This document shows positions 43,221-51,705 of a stretch of 64,000 nucleotides of DNA, one piece after another. A program made the position numbers and the translations under genes. Source of the DNA: an uncultured Lachnospiraceae bacterium (GTDB lineage Bacteria > Bacillota > Clostridia > Lachnospirales > Lachnospiraceae); the NCBI GenBank assembly GCA_902783375.1, contig CACZQN010000041.1, positions 1 through 64,000 of the forward strand, given 5' to 3'. Position 1 is the first letter of the stretch. Each line of letters begins with the position of its first letter. Under the pieces are notes generated by a model. That model saw only the letters and a program-made list of their open reading frames with translations, was not told where the DNA came from and did not search any database.

Positions 43221-43987
43221 TCTGCAGCTTCCTTGATCTCCGGGCCGCCGCTGCCCATGGCCACACCATAGGCACAGTACTCCAGCATCGGGATGTCAAT
43301 CTTCGCATCGCCGAACGCGATGGTATCTTTGATATCTGCATGCAGATAATCGAGCAGATGCTCGATCGCATTGGACTTCGTGATCCCGGCAACCCCGATA
43401 TCACCAAACAGTGCAGTTTCACCTGCGCCACCCCATGTGTTATTGACGAGATGCGGGAAATGCTCCTTCGTATCGAGATAGTCCTGATAACTTCTGAGCA
43501 GATAGCTGACCTTGTTCAGGTCATCCCTGTAGAGTTCTCCGTCAAAGATCATCGTCGGGAAGGCATCGCGGATACTCATATTGTCTGCATCCCCGCGGCC
43601 TTTTCTTCTTGCATACTCCTGCATCGCGCCGACCGCTGCCGTCTCAAAGTGCTCACTGGCAAAGAGCCCATTGTTGCTTTCGAGATAGAATTCCAGGCCT
43701 CTCTCATGCAGCCAGTCGACGATCTCCCTGCTGTCTTCAGCCGAGAGCAGCTGGTGCATGACCACATGCTCGTGATCCTCCACATAGCTCCCGTTTCCGC
43801 CGATCATCCCATCGAGTCCCATCTCCCAGAGATTGTCATACATCTCCGCCCGGCTCCTGCCCGTGCAGGCATAGACCCGGTGCCCGGCCGCTCTTGCGGC
43901 TCTCACGGCACGCACCGCCGACTCCGGCAGATTCCCCTCGTAATCAACAAGCGTTCCATCTACATCCACAAAGATGATCTTCCCCAT
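43142..43987 (-). CDS. HAD-superfamily Cof-type phosphatase
   Basis: A 281-residue HAD hydrolase. Start at 43987 (MGKIIFVDVDGTL) after AAGGAGAGTGGT. Motif I is FVDVDGTLVDYEG, motif II CTGRSRAEM, motif III lies in GITKSNAIEHLLDYL and motif IV in AFGDAKIDIPMLEYC. The type IIB cap (Cof family) occupies about residues 80-190. These enzymes dephosphorylate sugar phosphates or flavin/PLP-type cofactors; the substrate is not predictable. Its last 79 bases overlap the convergent MATE reading frame. Confidence 0.9.
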   Translation of the reverse strand: MGKIIFVDVDGTLVDYEGNLPESAVRAVRAARAAGHRVYACTGRSRAEMYDNLWEMGLDGMIGGNGSYVEDHEHVVMHQLLSAEDSREIVDWLHERGLEFYLESNNGLFASEHFETAAVGAMQEYARRKGRGDADNMSIRDAFPTMIFDGELYRDDLNKVSYLLRSYQDYLDTKEHFPHLVNNTWGGAGETALFGDIGVAGITKSNAIEHLLDYLHADIKDTIAFGDAKIDIPMLEYCAYGVAMGSGGPEIKEAADYICGDVDKDGLADAFVHLGLIEKYE

Positions 43988-44211
43988 ACCACTCTCCTTT
44001 TTATGCTTCGGTCGCCTTTCCGGAGACCTGTTCTCCAACAAGATTACCAATTATTCCGGAAATAGTAAAGGATTTTTGTGTTGTGTGGTATTTTGATTGC
44101 ATAATCAGTGAACTTCATCATATTTTCATTTGTACATGAGTCAGTTTCATGGTACGATCATTACATATAAGAATGCATCCATTGAACATGACTCACCGAG
44201 GATCTCAGCCT

Positions 44212-44328
44212 ATGACAGACAGACGCGAAACAGAGAAACACTATCGGGAAGTCCATTTCCGCAAAGGCATCCGCGCTGCTGATTCCAGCCCGCTGTCAGA
44301 AAGGAAGAATCAAAATGACCAACCGTGA
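44212..44328 (+). CDS. Possible 38-residue leader peptide
   Basis: ATG at 44212 after GAGGATCTCAGCCT opens a 38-codon frame (MTDRRETEKHYREVHFRKG start) that ends 14 bases inside the next gene. It is basic and has no known match. It could couple translation to the downstream gene or be chance. The rest of the 327-base gap 43988-44314 shows nothing else. Confidence 0.25.
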   Translation: MTDRRETEKHYREVHFRKGIRAADSSPLSERKNQNDQP

Positions 44329-45313
44329 ATTACTTGAGCAGGACCGGGACCGGTTTCTGTCAGCACTCTCCCAGGCGGATTCACCGGACCGGGCAGTCAG
44401 GATTGCAGAAGAAGAACTGAACCGGATCCTGATCCGTTACAATGAGCAGCAGAAGAATCCTGTCCTGGCAGAACAGAACAGTTCCGTGTACGAGACAGCA
44501 AAGGCTGCCCTGTCCCTGATGAATACCACCGGGGAAGTCCAGGTTTATGAAAGGACAGCTTCGACAGATTCCTCGCTTTCAGCAGCCGGTGGTGTAGGAT
44601 CTTTAGCCACCGGATCCGGTATCCGGGCTGCAGTCATTCCGTTCTTCACCGGCATCGCCTCTGGTGCAGCTGGGTTCTTCCTGATCGCCGAAAGACTCCT
44701 GTTGCCCGCAGCCGGTATCCTCTCTCTGGTTTCTGTCTGCAGCGTCTTTATTGCAGGAATCCGCTATGCGGGCGGACGCCTGCTGCCGCATCGGAAGAAA
44801 GATGCTGGTTCCTCTGGCAGCCACCACAGCAGTGACCAGGCGAACAATCTACGGATTGAGGTTTCGCAGGATGCGGAGAAAGTCTATCATTCCCTTCTCG
44901 GCATCGTCACAGTTATCGACCAGACGCTGACAGATACGGCGCTTCGACTTGAGATAAAGCCGGACTCATCTTTCGCGCATGGGAATCCGGCTGCGGCTGA
45001 TTCCGATTCCGCCCGTCCTGCCCCAGGGAACATCCCGGGAATCTCTTTCTCAAGAAAAGAACTGGTTTTCCTGCAAAACCTGCTCGCAACAGCATATGGA
45101 GACAAAAAGAATTCTGCCTCCGCACAGATGATCTCGGATATCCGTTTCCACCTGCATGGCGAGGGAATCGAAGTCCTGGATGCCGCAGAGGATTATGACG
45201 GGAATATGACAGAAGCCTTTGACCGCCTGCCGGGAGGAATCGAGACAACCCTCCGCCCGGCTTTTGTGAAAAACGGGAGTGTTCTTCTGAAAGGGCTGGT
45301 ATCCGGTTCATGA
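44315..45313 (+). CDS. Unknown membrane protein paired with an Hsp70-like ATPase
   Basis: A 332-residue protein of no family known to me. AGAAAGGAAG precedes the ATG. Residues 1-75 are helical and charged (LLEQDRDRFLSALSQADSPDR). Residues about 105-150 contain two hydrophobic helices with a short turn (PFFTGIASGAAGFFLIAERLL in parts: GIASGAAGFFLIA; AGILSLVSVCSVFIAG). The rest is soluble, with DKKNSASAQMISDIRFHLHGEGIEVLDAAEDYDG near 270 (in parts: HLHGEGIEVLDA). This layout fits a membrane-anchored partner. The stop is 54 bases before the ATPase gene, so they form one operon. A role as co-chaperone or regulator of the ATPase is inferred only from context. Confidence 0.7.
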   Translation: MTNRELLEQDRDRFLSALSQADSPDRAVRIAEEELNRILIRYNEQQKNPVLAEQNSSVYETAKAALSLMNTTGEVQVYERTASTDSSLSAAGGVGSLATGSGIRAAVIPFFTGIASGAAGFFLIAERLLLPAAGILSLVSVCSVFIAGIRYAGGRLLPHRKKDAGSSGSHHSSDQANNLRIEVSQDAEKVYHSLLGIVTVIDQTLTDTALRLEIKPDSSFAHGNPAAADSDSARPAPGNIPGISFSRKELVFLQNLLATAYGDKKNSASAQMISDIRFHLHGEGIEVLDAAEDYDGNMTEAFDRLPGGIETTLRPAFVKNGSVLLKGLVSGS

Positions 45314-45367
45314 CCGAAGAATAAGCTGTGGTTTTCTGGAATCGGATAGAACAATTGGAGTGAAGAT

Positions 45368-47287
45368 ATGGAACGTTATTATGGATTTGACCTTGGGGAT
45401 GCAGAAAGCGCGGTCTCAACGCTTGCTGCCGGTGAAAAGGAGCCGGAAGTACTCTCCATCTCCGGTGCAAAGAGTTTTATCACAGCCTACGCGCAGCTGC
45501 GGAACGGTGACCTGATCATTGGGGAGAGTGCCTGCTACACACCGGACGCCCAGACCCGGCGCCTGCGGTTCAAAAGCCGCTTCCTGACAAGACAGGAGAG
45601 CGAGAAAGACCTGCGTGCATTCGCGGGTGGTGTTCTCGGGGAACTCTATGGAAGTGGGAATCTCGTGAAGAATGCGGATACCTGCTTCTATGTCGGCTGT
45701 CCGGCCGGATGGGACCGGAATGCCAGGGAGCGCTACCGCCGGATCTTCGAAGGCCTCGGCTATCCGCCGACGAAGATTGTCTCGGAATCCCGCGCTGCAC
45801 TGATCTCTGCCTGCCGCTCGAAGCACCTGCAGGTGGGCTATGATATCCTCTCGCAGCCAGTGCTTGTCGTCGATATCGGATCCTCGACCACGGACTTCGC
45901 CTTCATCTCCGGCGGCAGGGAAACAGAACTGAAAACCGCCGGCGAGGTAGCACTCGGCGGCGGTCTGATGGACGAATTTCTGCTGGATATGAACCTGGAA
46001 AACCTGAAAAAGGAAGATCCGAAAACCGCTGCGAAACTGTTCCGCATCTTCCTTGAAAATGATCCCTGGCGGACCTATGCGGAGTTTGCTGCAAGACGTC
46101 TGAAGGAAAAGTACTTCTCGGATGAGACCTACTGGGAAACTGCAGAATGTATGGAAACGGTCACCATTGTGGGCGATGAAGTCCTGCGCTTCCCGCTTCG
46201 GATCGATCGGGGCATTGCAGAGGCACTGACGGAAAATACCATGCGGACGCTCGGCCGTTCTTTCCATGCCGTTTTCTCGGAGAGTCTGCTGGAAATCCGG
46301 GATCATCTGGCCGGCGACCTGCCGACCCTCATCTTCCTGACCGGCGGTGTCAGTAAACTGACCCGCATCCAGGACTGGTGCCGCAGCGCATTCCCGGATG
46401 CCGTCATCATCACCAGTACGGCACCAGAATTCTCCGTGGCAAAGGGCCTGGCCTGGACTGCAGAAACCGATGCAGAACTGCAGGAATTCGTCAAAGAAGT
46501 CAGCGACCTGAAGGATTCTTCTATCATTGAGCGCCTGGTCTCAGAACGGATTGATGACCTCTACGAGAGAGCTGTACAGTATATGACGGAACCGATCCTC
46601 ACCGCTGCTGTCCTGCCGGTGCTCGATCGCTGGCGCGCTGGCGAGATCCGGCGGCTTGCGGATATCGATGGAGAACTGGAAAAGGCTATCACCGCATATC
46701 TGCATACCGATGCCGCAAGGACACTGCTTGCAGAGCCGGTCAAGGCATGGCTGAAACCGATCGCCTACGCCCTTGAAGAATACACGATGCCGATCTGCGC
46801 CAGACACCATGTCCCATTCCGCATGTTTGACCTGAATTCGTACCTCTCTGTCTCGGCGGATGACTTTACGATCGACGCAAAAGGCGTCTTTGCTGTCCGG
46901 GAGATCACCTATCTGGTCGACACGATCATCTCGATCATCATCGGCCTCCTGTGCGGCGGCTCCGGCATCGCCTTCATCTCGAGCGGTCTTCCGGGCATCA
47001 TTACCGGCGCCGCCGTCTCGCTCATCGTCCTCGCTCTCGGCAAGGAACAGATGCAGGAAGCCCTCCTTCAGATGAATATTCCGCGGCCGATGCGCCGCCT
47101 CATCCCGAAGGGCTACTTCCGCTCCCGCCTCTCCCGCATGTCGAGCGAAGTCAAACAGAAGTTCCGTGAGAACCTTGCAGCCGGAGGCACGGTCGAGACC
47201 TCCGAGCGTATGGCCTCCGACATCGCCGACCAGATCGAAACCACCCTCATGAAAATGGCAGAAGTTGTGGAGTTGCCATTGGCGTGA
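45368..47287 (+). CDS. Membrane-anchored Hsp70/actin-fold ATPase
   Basis: A 639-residue protein. The N-terminal roughly 380 residues have the actin/Hsp70 ATPase signatures: phosphate-1 GFDLGDAES (6-14), phosphate-2 VLVVDIGSSTTDFAF (165-179) and the adenosine motif FLTGGVSKL (323-331). The usual Hsp70 substrate-binding domain is missing. Instead there is a helical segment (about 385-510) and a hydrophobic pair (about 515-560: DTIISIIIGLLCGG and GIITGAAVSLIVLALG), then a basic tail. So it is a diverged Hsp70 tethered to the membrane. TTGGAGTGAAGAT precedes the ATG. It is co-transcribed with the unknown membrane protein. Partner and client are unknown. Confidence 0.85.
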   Translation: MERYYGFDLGDAESAVSTLAAGEKEPEVLSISGAKSFITAYAQLRNGDLIIGESACYTPDAQTRRLRFKSRFLTRQESEKDLRAFAGGVLGELYGSGNLVKNADTCFYVGCPAGWDRNARERYRRIFEGLGYPPTKIVSESRAALISACRSKHLQVGYDILSQPVLVVDIGSSTTDFAFISGGRETELKTAGEVALGGGLMDEFLLDMNLENLKKEDPKTAAKLFRIFLENDPWRTYAEFAARRLKEKYFSDETYWETAECMETVTIVGDEVLRFPLRIDRGIAEALTENTMRTLGRSFHAVFSESLLEIRDHLAGDLPTLIFLTGGVSKLTRIQDWCRSAFPDAVIITSTAPEFSVAKGLAWTAETDAELQEFVKEVSDLKDSSIIERLVSERIDDLYERAVQYMTEPILTAAVLPVLDRWRAGEIRRLADIDGELEKAITAYLHTDAARTLLAEPVKAWLKPIAYALEEYTMPICARHHVPFRMFDLNSYLSVSADDFTIDAKGVFAVREITYLVDTIISIIIGLLCGGSGIAFISSGLPGIITGAAVSLIVLALGKEQMQEALLQMNIPRPMRRLIPKGYFRSRLSRMSSEVKQKFRENLAAGGTVETSERMASDIADQIETTLMKMAEVVELPLA

Positions 47288-47339
47288 GCCGAGGGCAACT
47301 CCTGTTTCCAACTTGCGTGAGTCTTTGATAATGCATATT

Positions 47340-47372
47340 GCCCCTGGCGGGAGCCAGGGGCCTCTTTTTTTG
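47340..47372 (+). terminator. Terminator of the Hsp70-like operon
   Basis: GCCCCTGGC and GCCAGGGGC form a perfect 9-bp stem with a 4-nt loop followed by CTCTTTTTTT, 50 bases after the stop. Confidence 0.9.
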
Positions 47373-47379
47373 ACAAGGT

Positions 47380-47731
47380 GTTGACCTGGATCTTCTTTTT
47401 CTTCTTTTCGGTCATCGTCCTCATCCTTCCTTTTTGTAAGCTTGTTGACCCAACGAATTCAAATCCCACTTTCGGTCATCGGGATCTGCATGGTTTTCCC
47501 TTCTGCTAGCGAGTCTGCAAGACTTTTCTCAGCCAACCCCACATGAAGTCAGCGAAAACAAGTAAAAAGAATGACCTGATAAGCCAGATTTCCCGTCTCG
47601 GTCAACAACCCCAAAATCGCGGCAATAAAATAGATGCCCGAAACCCCGGTTTTTGAAGTTTCGAGCATCCAAGTGTTTTTTGAAGTGCTACGAAGTTTGC
47701 CCTGCATCGCTGATCAGCGACTTCAGGTCAT
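47380..47731. repeat. Spaced-palindrome array III (non-coding, most regular)
   Basis: The 500-base gap 47288-47789 has no gene. Units at 47380-47416, 47444-47480, 47570-47606, 47633-47669 and 47695-47731, all 37 nt, start with GTTGACC, AATGACC, GATGCCC or TTTGCCC and end with GGTCATC, GGTCAAC or GAGCATC. Start spacings are 64, then 126 (one degenerate unit near 47507), 63 and 62. Interiors (23 nt) and gaps (about 26 nt) are unrelated to one another. Same family as arrays I and II. Confidence 0.65.
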
Positions 47732-47789
47732 CTTTCGCCTGCTGATTCACGTCTGCATCAAGCCATCTCTTGTTTCTTTGGCATTCTTC

Positions 47790-48077
47790 TTACTCCTCCC
47801 AGATATGGTGGAAGACCACCGGGAATCCCTCTTCCTCCAGGTAGCCCTCCCAGTCCAGGGTGATGCTTCCGTCCTCGCGCACGATCGCCGGGATTCCGAC
47901 CAGCCCCGCTGCCTTTGCCTCGGCAAATTCCTCGCGGGTGTCACGGAGTTTCAGGAACTCCTTCAACGTCCGCATGGAATCCGTGATATTGATAAATTCA
48001 TATTCCAGACCATTGAAATCAAAATTCTCTGTCGCCTCGAAACAGTCCGGACAGAGATCACTGCCGTATACTTTCAT
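47790..48077 (-). CDS. Glutaredoxin-like thiol protein
   Basis: A 95-residue thioredoxin-fold protein. The start at 48077 (MKVYGSDLCPDC) follows AGAGAGGACTGAC. The active site is CPDC at residues 9-12; the cis-Pro is in GLVGIPAIV near 66; a Glu-rich C-terminus follows. It is shorter than thioredoxin and lacks a signal peptide, matching glutaredoxin-like small proteins of Clostridia. The last gene of a minus-strand row with the sirtuin (63 bases upstream), so it may be co-transcribed with it. Confidence 0.85.
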   Translation of the reverse strand: MKVYGSDLCPDCFEATENFDFNGLEYEFINITDSMRTLKEFLKLRDTREEFAEAKAAGLVGIPAIVREDGSITLDWEGYLEEEGFPVVFHHIWEE

Positions 48078-48140
48078 GTCAGTCCTCTCTCTTGTGATCG
48101 TCTTCATGCCGCGCATGAACCGTCTGATCATGCTTTCCTG

Positions 48141-48929
48141 TTACTTTTCGTTACCGCCATCGACCTGAATCCTGGAGAGCACCTCGCCGATGCTCTCATG
48201 GAACACGAGATCGGCATAGTTATCCCGCGGGGTCCTGTCACGATTGATCACGATCAGGGAATTTCCGCGGAAATAGTCAATCAGCGATGCTGCCGGGTAG
48301 ACCGTCAGGGACGTCCCGCCGATGATCATGACATCCGCTTCGTGGATCGCATAAATCGCCATATTCCAGGCATCGGTCGGCAGGCTCTCACCGTAGAGTG
48401 TCACATCCGGGCGGATCATGCCGCCGCAGTGCGGACAGCGCGGAATCTCATCCTCACTCTCGAAAATGAACCGCTCCGGCACTTCCTTTCCGCACCGCAT
48501 ACAGTAGTTGCGGAGCGTGGTCCCGTGCAGCTCCGCAACCTTCTTACTGCCGGCCTTCTGGTGCAGGCCATCGATATTCTGTGTCGCGATGCAGGTAATC
48601 TTCCCCGCCGCCTCCAGCTCCGCCAGCTTGTAGTGCGCTGCATTTGGCTGAATATCCGCTGTATCCAGCTTCTGCCGGTAGAACTCAAAGAACACCTTCG
48701 GCTCCTCCACCAGGCACTCATGGGAAAGAAGATATTCCGGCTCATACTGTTCAAACCGCACATCCCGGACATTGTACAGGCCGTCCTTGCTGCGGAAATC
48801 CGGAATCCCGCTCTCTGTCGAGACGCCTGCACCGCCGAAGAAGACGATCTTCTTCGCATGATCAATAATCATCTGCAGTTTCTCAAATCTTGCATCAAAC
48901 CCCATCATATCACTGTTCGCATACGACAT
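48141..48929 (-). CDS. Sirtuin-type NAD-dependent protein deacylase
   Basis: A 262-residue SIR2 protein. The start at 48929 (MSYANSDMMG) has GGAGGTGTGCAG before it. NAD-binding FFGGAGVSTESGIPDFRS (about 31-48), TQNIDGLH (about 116-123), the catalytic His in ELHGT (about 134) and a zinc site of two Cys pairs (CMRC, CPHC) are all intact; GGTSLTVYPAASL follows. The enzyme removes acyl groups from lysines using NAD. GIPDFRSKDGLY is of the class-U/III CobB-like kind. It follows a MATE gene on the same strand. Confidence 0.93.
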   Translation of the reverse strand: MSYANSDMMGFDARFEKLQMIIDHAKKIVFFGGAGVSTESGIPDFRSKDGLYNVRDVRFEQYEPEYLLSHECLVEEPKVFFEFYRQKLDTADIQPNAAHYKLAELEAAGKITCIATQNIDGLHQKAGSKKVAELHGTTLRNYCMRCGKEVPERFIFESEDEIPRCPHCGGMIRPDVTLYGESLPTDAWNMAIYAIHEADVMIIGGTSLTVYPAASLIDYFRGNSLIVINRDRTPRDNYADLVFHESIGEVLSRIQVDGGNEK

Positions 48930-48940
48930 CTGCACACCTC

Positions 48941-49001
48941 CTCACTTCACCACGCTCATCATCACGTATCCTTCATCTTGCTCACTTCACCACGCTCATC
49001 A
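48941..49001. repeat. 21-bp direct repeat copying the MATE gene's 3' end
   Basis: CTCACTTCACCACGCTCATCA occurs at 48941-48961 and again at 48981-49001, 40 bp apart. On the minus strand the second copy encodes the last codons (MSVVK, stop) of the MATE gene. The first lies between its stop and the sirtuin start and forms a five-codon mini-frame just before the sirtuin ribosome site. Confidence 0.85.
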
Positions 49002-50340
49002 GCCGCCATCTGCCGGACAGGTAGCGGAGCAGCGAGGCGATCATCGACATCAGCCAGCCGCACGGGATCGCCCATGCGATGCCCATGAAACCCATTCCAA
49101 ATACTCTTGCAAAGATATATGCCATCACCGCGCGGGTGATCAGGTCAAAGAACATGGAAATCATCGAGAAGATCGAGTCACCCGATCCGCGCAGGAAGGA
49201 AATCACGCACTCCGCGATCGCATGCAGGAAGATCAGCGGTGCCCAGCGCCGCATGAAGGCCGCACCGATCGTGATGACCTCCGCATCCTCTGCATTCACA
49301 AACATCTGCATCAGATATGGGCCAAGTGCCAGAATCATCACCGACATCAGCACACTGACCGCTACGACGAAGATCGTCGATTTCCACATGCCATTCTTCG
49401 CCCGGTCTTCCTTACCGGCACCGATGTTCTGGCCAATAAAGAGCGCCAGTCCCTGTGCCACGCCGTTCATCGGCAGATTCGTAATCTGCTCCATCTTCGC
49501 CGCTGCCGTGTAGGCTGCGATGGAGACCGATCCATAGGAATTGATCAGGCTCTGCACCAGCACCATTCCCATACCGGCAACCGATGCCTGGATGCCGGAC
49601 GGCAGCCCCAGACGCAGGATGTCGCCGAACAGGCTCCTGTCAAAGACCAGCTCCCCTTTCCCGAACTGGAAATACTCGATCTTCCGGCTCGTATAAAGAA
49701 TGCACAGCACCACGGAGATCCCCTGCGCGATCACAGTCGCCCAGGCGACGCCTGCGACGCCCATCTTCAAGACCAGCACGAAGAACAGATCCCCGAAGAT
49801 ATTGAGGACACTCGAGATAATCAGGAAGATCAGCGGTGTTCTCGAGTCCCCGACCGACCGCAGGAAGGCTGCGAAGAAATTATACAGTGCCATGAACAGC
49901 AGGCCCATGATATAGATGCGGAAATACGTCACCGTGTCCGCATAGATATTCTCCGGAACATTCACCCAGTGCATGATATTGCCGGAGAGAAAAATTCCCA
50001 CAGCCATCAGGATCACCGAGAAGACAACCAGGAACCAGAAGGTCGTGGAGATCGTCGGCTTGATCTTCTCCTTCTGTCCCGCGCCGAGAAACTGCGCCGC
50101 AACGACCGACGCCCCTGTCGGGAATCCGGCCATGATGCCGACCAGCAGCATCGAGATCGTCGACGTTGAACCGACCGCCGCCAGCGCATCCGCCGAGACA
50201 TACTTCCCGACGACGATCGAATCCACCATATTATAGAAGGTCTGGAACACCATCCCCAGGAAGATCGGCAGACTGAAGATCAGAATCTTCGACAGTACCG
50301 GACCTTCCAGAAAATCGCTTTCACCGTTAAATCTTTTCAT
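48982..50340 (-). CDS. MATE family efflux transporter (third)
   Basis: A 452-residue, 12-helix MATE protein (FLGMVFQTFYNMVDSIVVGKYVS near 30-52, in parts: QTFYNMVDSIVVG; GASVVAAQFLGAGQ near 78-91). CAGGAGTATTTCA precedes the ATG. Its first 14 bases overlap the end of the HicA-like toxin gene upstream, so the pump gene may be co-transcribed with the toxin pair. Substrate unknown. Confidence 0.9.
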   Translation of the reverse strand: MKRFNGESDFLEGPVLSKILIFSLPIFLGMVFQTFYNMVDSIVVGKYVSADALAAVGSTSTISMLLVGIMAGFPTGASVVAAQFLGAGQKEKIKPTISTTFWFLVVFSVILMAVGIFLSGNIMHWVNVPENIYADTVTYFRIYIMGLLFMALYNFFAAFLRSVGDSRTPLIFLIISSVLNIFGDLFFVLVLKMGVAGVAWATVIAQGISVVLCILYTSRKIEYFQFGKGELVFDRSLFGDILRLGLPSGIQASVAGMGMVLVQSLINSYGSVSIAAYTAAAKMEQITNLPMNGVAQGLALFIGQNIGAGKEDRAKNGMWKSTIFVVAVSVLMSVMILALGPYLMQMFVNAEDAEVITIGAAFMRRWAPLIFLHAIAECVISFLRGSGDSIFSMISMFFDLITRAVMAYIFARVFGMGFMGIAWAIPCGWLMSMIASLLRYLSGRWRLMSVVK

Positions 50341-50545
50341 TGAAATACTCCTGTGTAACCTGTAATTGCTTTTTCAGGATCTGCTGCCACATGTGCGGAT
50401 GGATTTCTCCATTTCCCATCGATACTTCTGTCATGCGGACAGATCCATCTGGATCGACCTTCCGGTAATAAAAATGATCTGTCTGTTTGTAGCATTCCCA
50501 GCCATCCCTGTCCAGAAAGCGTTTCAGTTCCTTCCATCTCGGCAT
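50327..50545 (-). CDS. HicA-like mRNA interferase toxin
   Basis: A 72-residue basic protein with the HicA layout (dsRNA-binding-like alpha-beta-beta-beta-alpha): KELKRFLDRDGWECYKQTDHFYY, then VRMTEVSMGNGEIHPHMWQQIL. The catalytic His of HicA is probably the one in TDHFYY (residue 24). GGAGGGAGCATTCG precedes the ATG. It overlaps the antitoxin-like gene by 22 bases and the MATE gene by 14. The C-terminal LKKQLQVTQEYFNE helix is longer than in common HicA. The family call rests on pattern. Confidence 0.72.
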   Translation of the reverse strand: MPRWKELKRFLDRDGWECYKQTDHFYYRKVDPDGSVRMTEVSMGNGEIHPHMWQQILKKQLQVTQEYFNEKI

Positions 50546-50949
50546 CGAATGCTCCCTCCGATCTGCTCTGCATCATTCGTAATCAGGGCCTTAAAAACAT
50601 ATGGGATATGCCCTTTCCGGTTTGGCGCATGCGTGTACAGCGCATAATTTTCATAATATTCCTCTGCGTAATCCAGAATCGCCTGTCCCATCTTCTTTTT
50701 TGCATCTTCCAGATCTTTCCCGTTCTCTACCAGATCGATCTCGTTTAAGGACAGCGTGATACTGCCATCCTCTTCCTGAAAGCGTTCTGCTGTAAATTGA
50801 TATGCTTCCAGAATCGTCTGCATCACATCCAGATTGGACAGCCACATCCGGTCTCTTGTTCTGGTAATCATCGCCGGTTTATCCCGTACAACATCATCAC
50901 AGACAGAACTCCACTCCTGTCTCACTTTTGTTGCCTGCAATGTCAGCAT
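50524..50949 (-). CDS. Antitoxin of the HicA-like pair (prevent-host-death-like N-terminus)
   Basis: A 141-residue protein. Residues 1-50 look like a Phd-type dimerisation/DNA-binding fold (LQATKVRQEWSSVCDDVVRDKPAMITR in parts: RQEWSSVCDDVV). The C-terminal part (DGSITLSLNEIDLVENGKDLEDAKKKM in parts; YAEEYYENYALYTHAPNRKGHIPYVFKAL in parts) is a HicB-like partial RNase-H-type fold. The usual HicB is antitoxin to HicA; here a Phd-like segment is placed in front, a combination seen in Firmicutes. GGAAGGAGAAGAAC precedes the ATG. It would be translated first and could autoregulate the operon. Confidence 0.65.
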   Translation of the reverse strand: MLTLQATKVRQEWSSVCDDVVRDKPAMITRTRDRMWLSNLDVMQTILEAYQFTAERFQEEDGSITLSLNEIDLVENGKDLEDAKKKMGQAILDYAEEYYENYALYTHAPNRKGHIPYVFKALITNDAEQIGGSIRCRDGRN

Positions 50950-51171
50950 GTTCTTCTCCTTCCTGACCTGGTATCTTCATCCCGCAAATATGGTCCCATT
51001 TTCCCGATTGTTAAGTTCATCGTACCGCAAAATGTACATTCTGTCAAGAATGTACGCTTTTGAGCATCGTAGCCTGGTGACAGCTGCAGACAATCGAAAA
51101 CCGGGACAGGAATACTCCCGTCCCGGTCGTCTCTCTTCACCGACATCGTTTCCGTATCACGTACGCCAGAC

Positions 51172-51705
51172 TTATCGGTCATTCACCTTGACCCAGTCGC
51201 TGTTCTCATCCGGGCGCCAGTAATTCAGATCATCACTGACCTGGCCGCGGGTACCGAACTGGCGGTAAGCAGCATTCTGAATCTCGTTCTGGCGCGCATC
51301 CCTTGCTGCACGCTCTGCCTCCGACCGCGCATATTCTTCCTGGTCTCTCTTCGCCTTCGCCTCAACATACGGCATCGCGATGCCGACGAAACGAAGCATG
51401 ATTCTGAGGGTGTAACCCCAGCCCACACACATCATGTCAAACCAGACAATCGGCGAAAGACTCCTTGTGAACAGGAAGCAGAGCAGATAGCTTGCCGCAA
51501 TCGCGAGCAGCAGGAACAGGATGCCAAGCACAAGACCTTTATCAATCCCGGCTGCTACCACAGCAAGACCAGTGATTGCAATATAGGCCTTGAACGGTCC
51601 GAACACTCCCTGATACTTGTTCAGCAGCGTCCCCAGACGCAGTGAGCCGATCACCGTGAAGATGCCAATCATTACCATAAAAATCGTTCCAACAGGACCT
51701 CCCAT
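51172..51705 (-). CDS. Unknown membrane protein with charged helical tail
   Basis: A 177-residue protein with three hydrophobic helices in the first 90 residues (GTIFMVMIGIFTVIGSL, YIAITGLAVVAAGI and LVLGILFLLLAIAASYLLCFLF). A charged helical segment (about 115-145, Glu/Arg/Ala-rich) and a soluble tail with DDLNYWRPDENSDW follow. GGAGGGAAACTGTT precedes the ATG. No family was recognised. It lies alone between the toxin pair and the CXXC mini-protein. Confidence 0.65.
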   Translation of the reverse strand: MGGPVGTIFMVMIGIFTVIGSLRLGTLLNKYQGVFGPFKAYIAITGLAVVAAGIDKGLVLGILFLLLAIAASYLLCFLFTRSLSPIVWFDMMCVGWGYTLRIMLRFVGIAMPYVEAKAKRDQEEYARSEAERAARDARQNEIQNAAYRQFGTRGQVSDDLNYWRPDENSDWVKVNDR

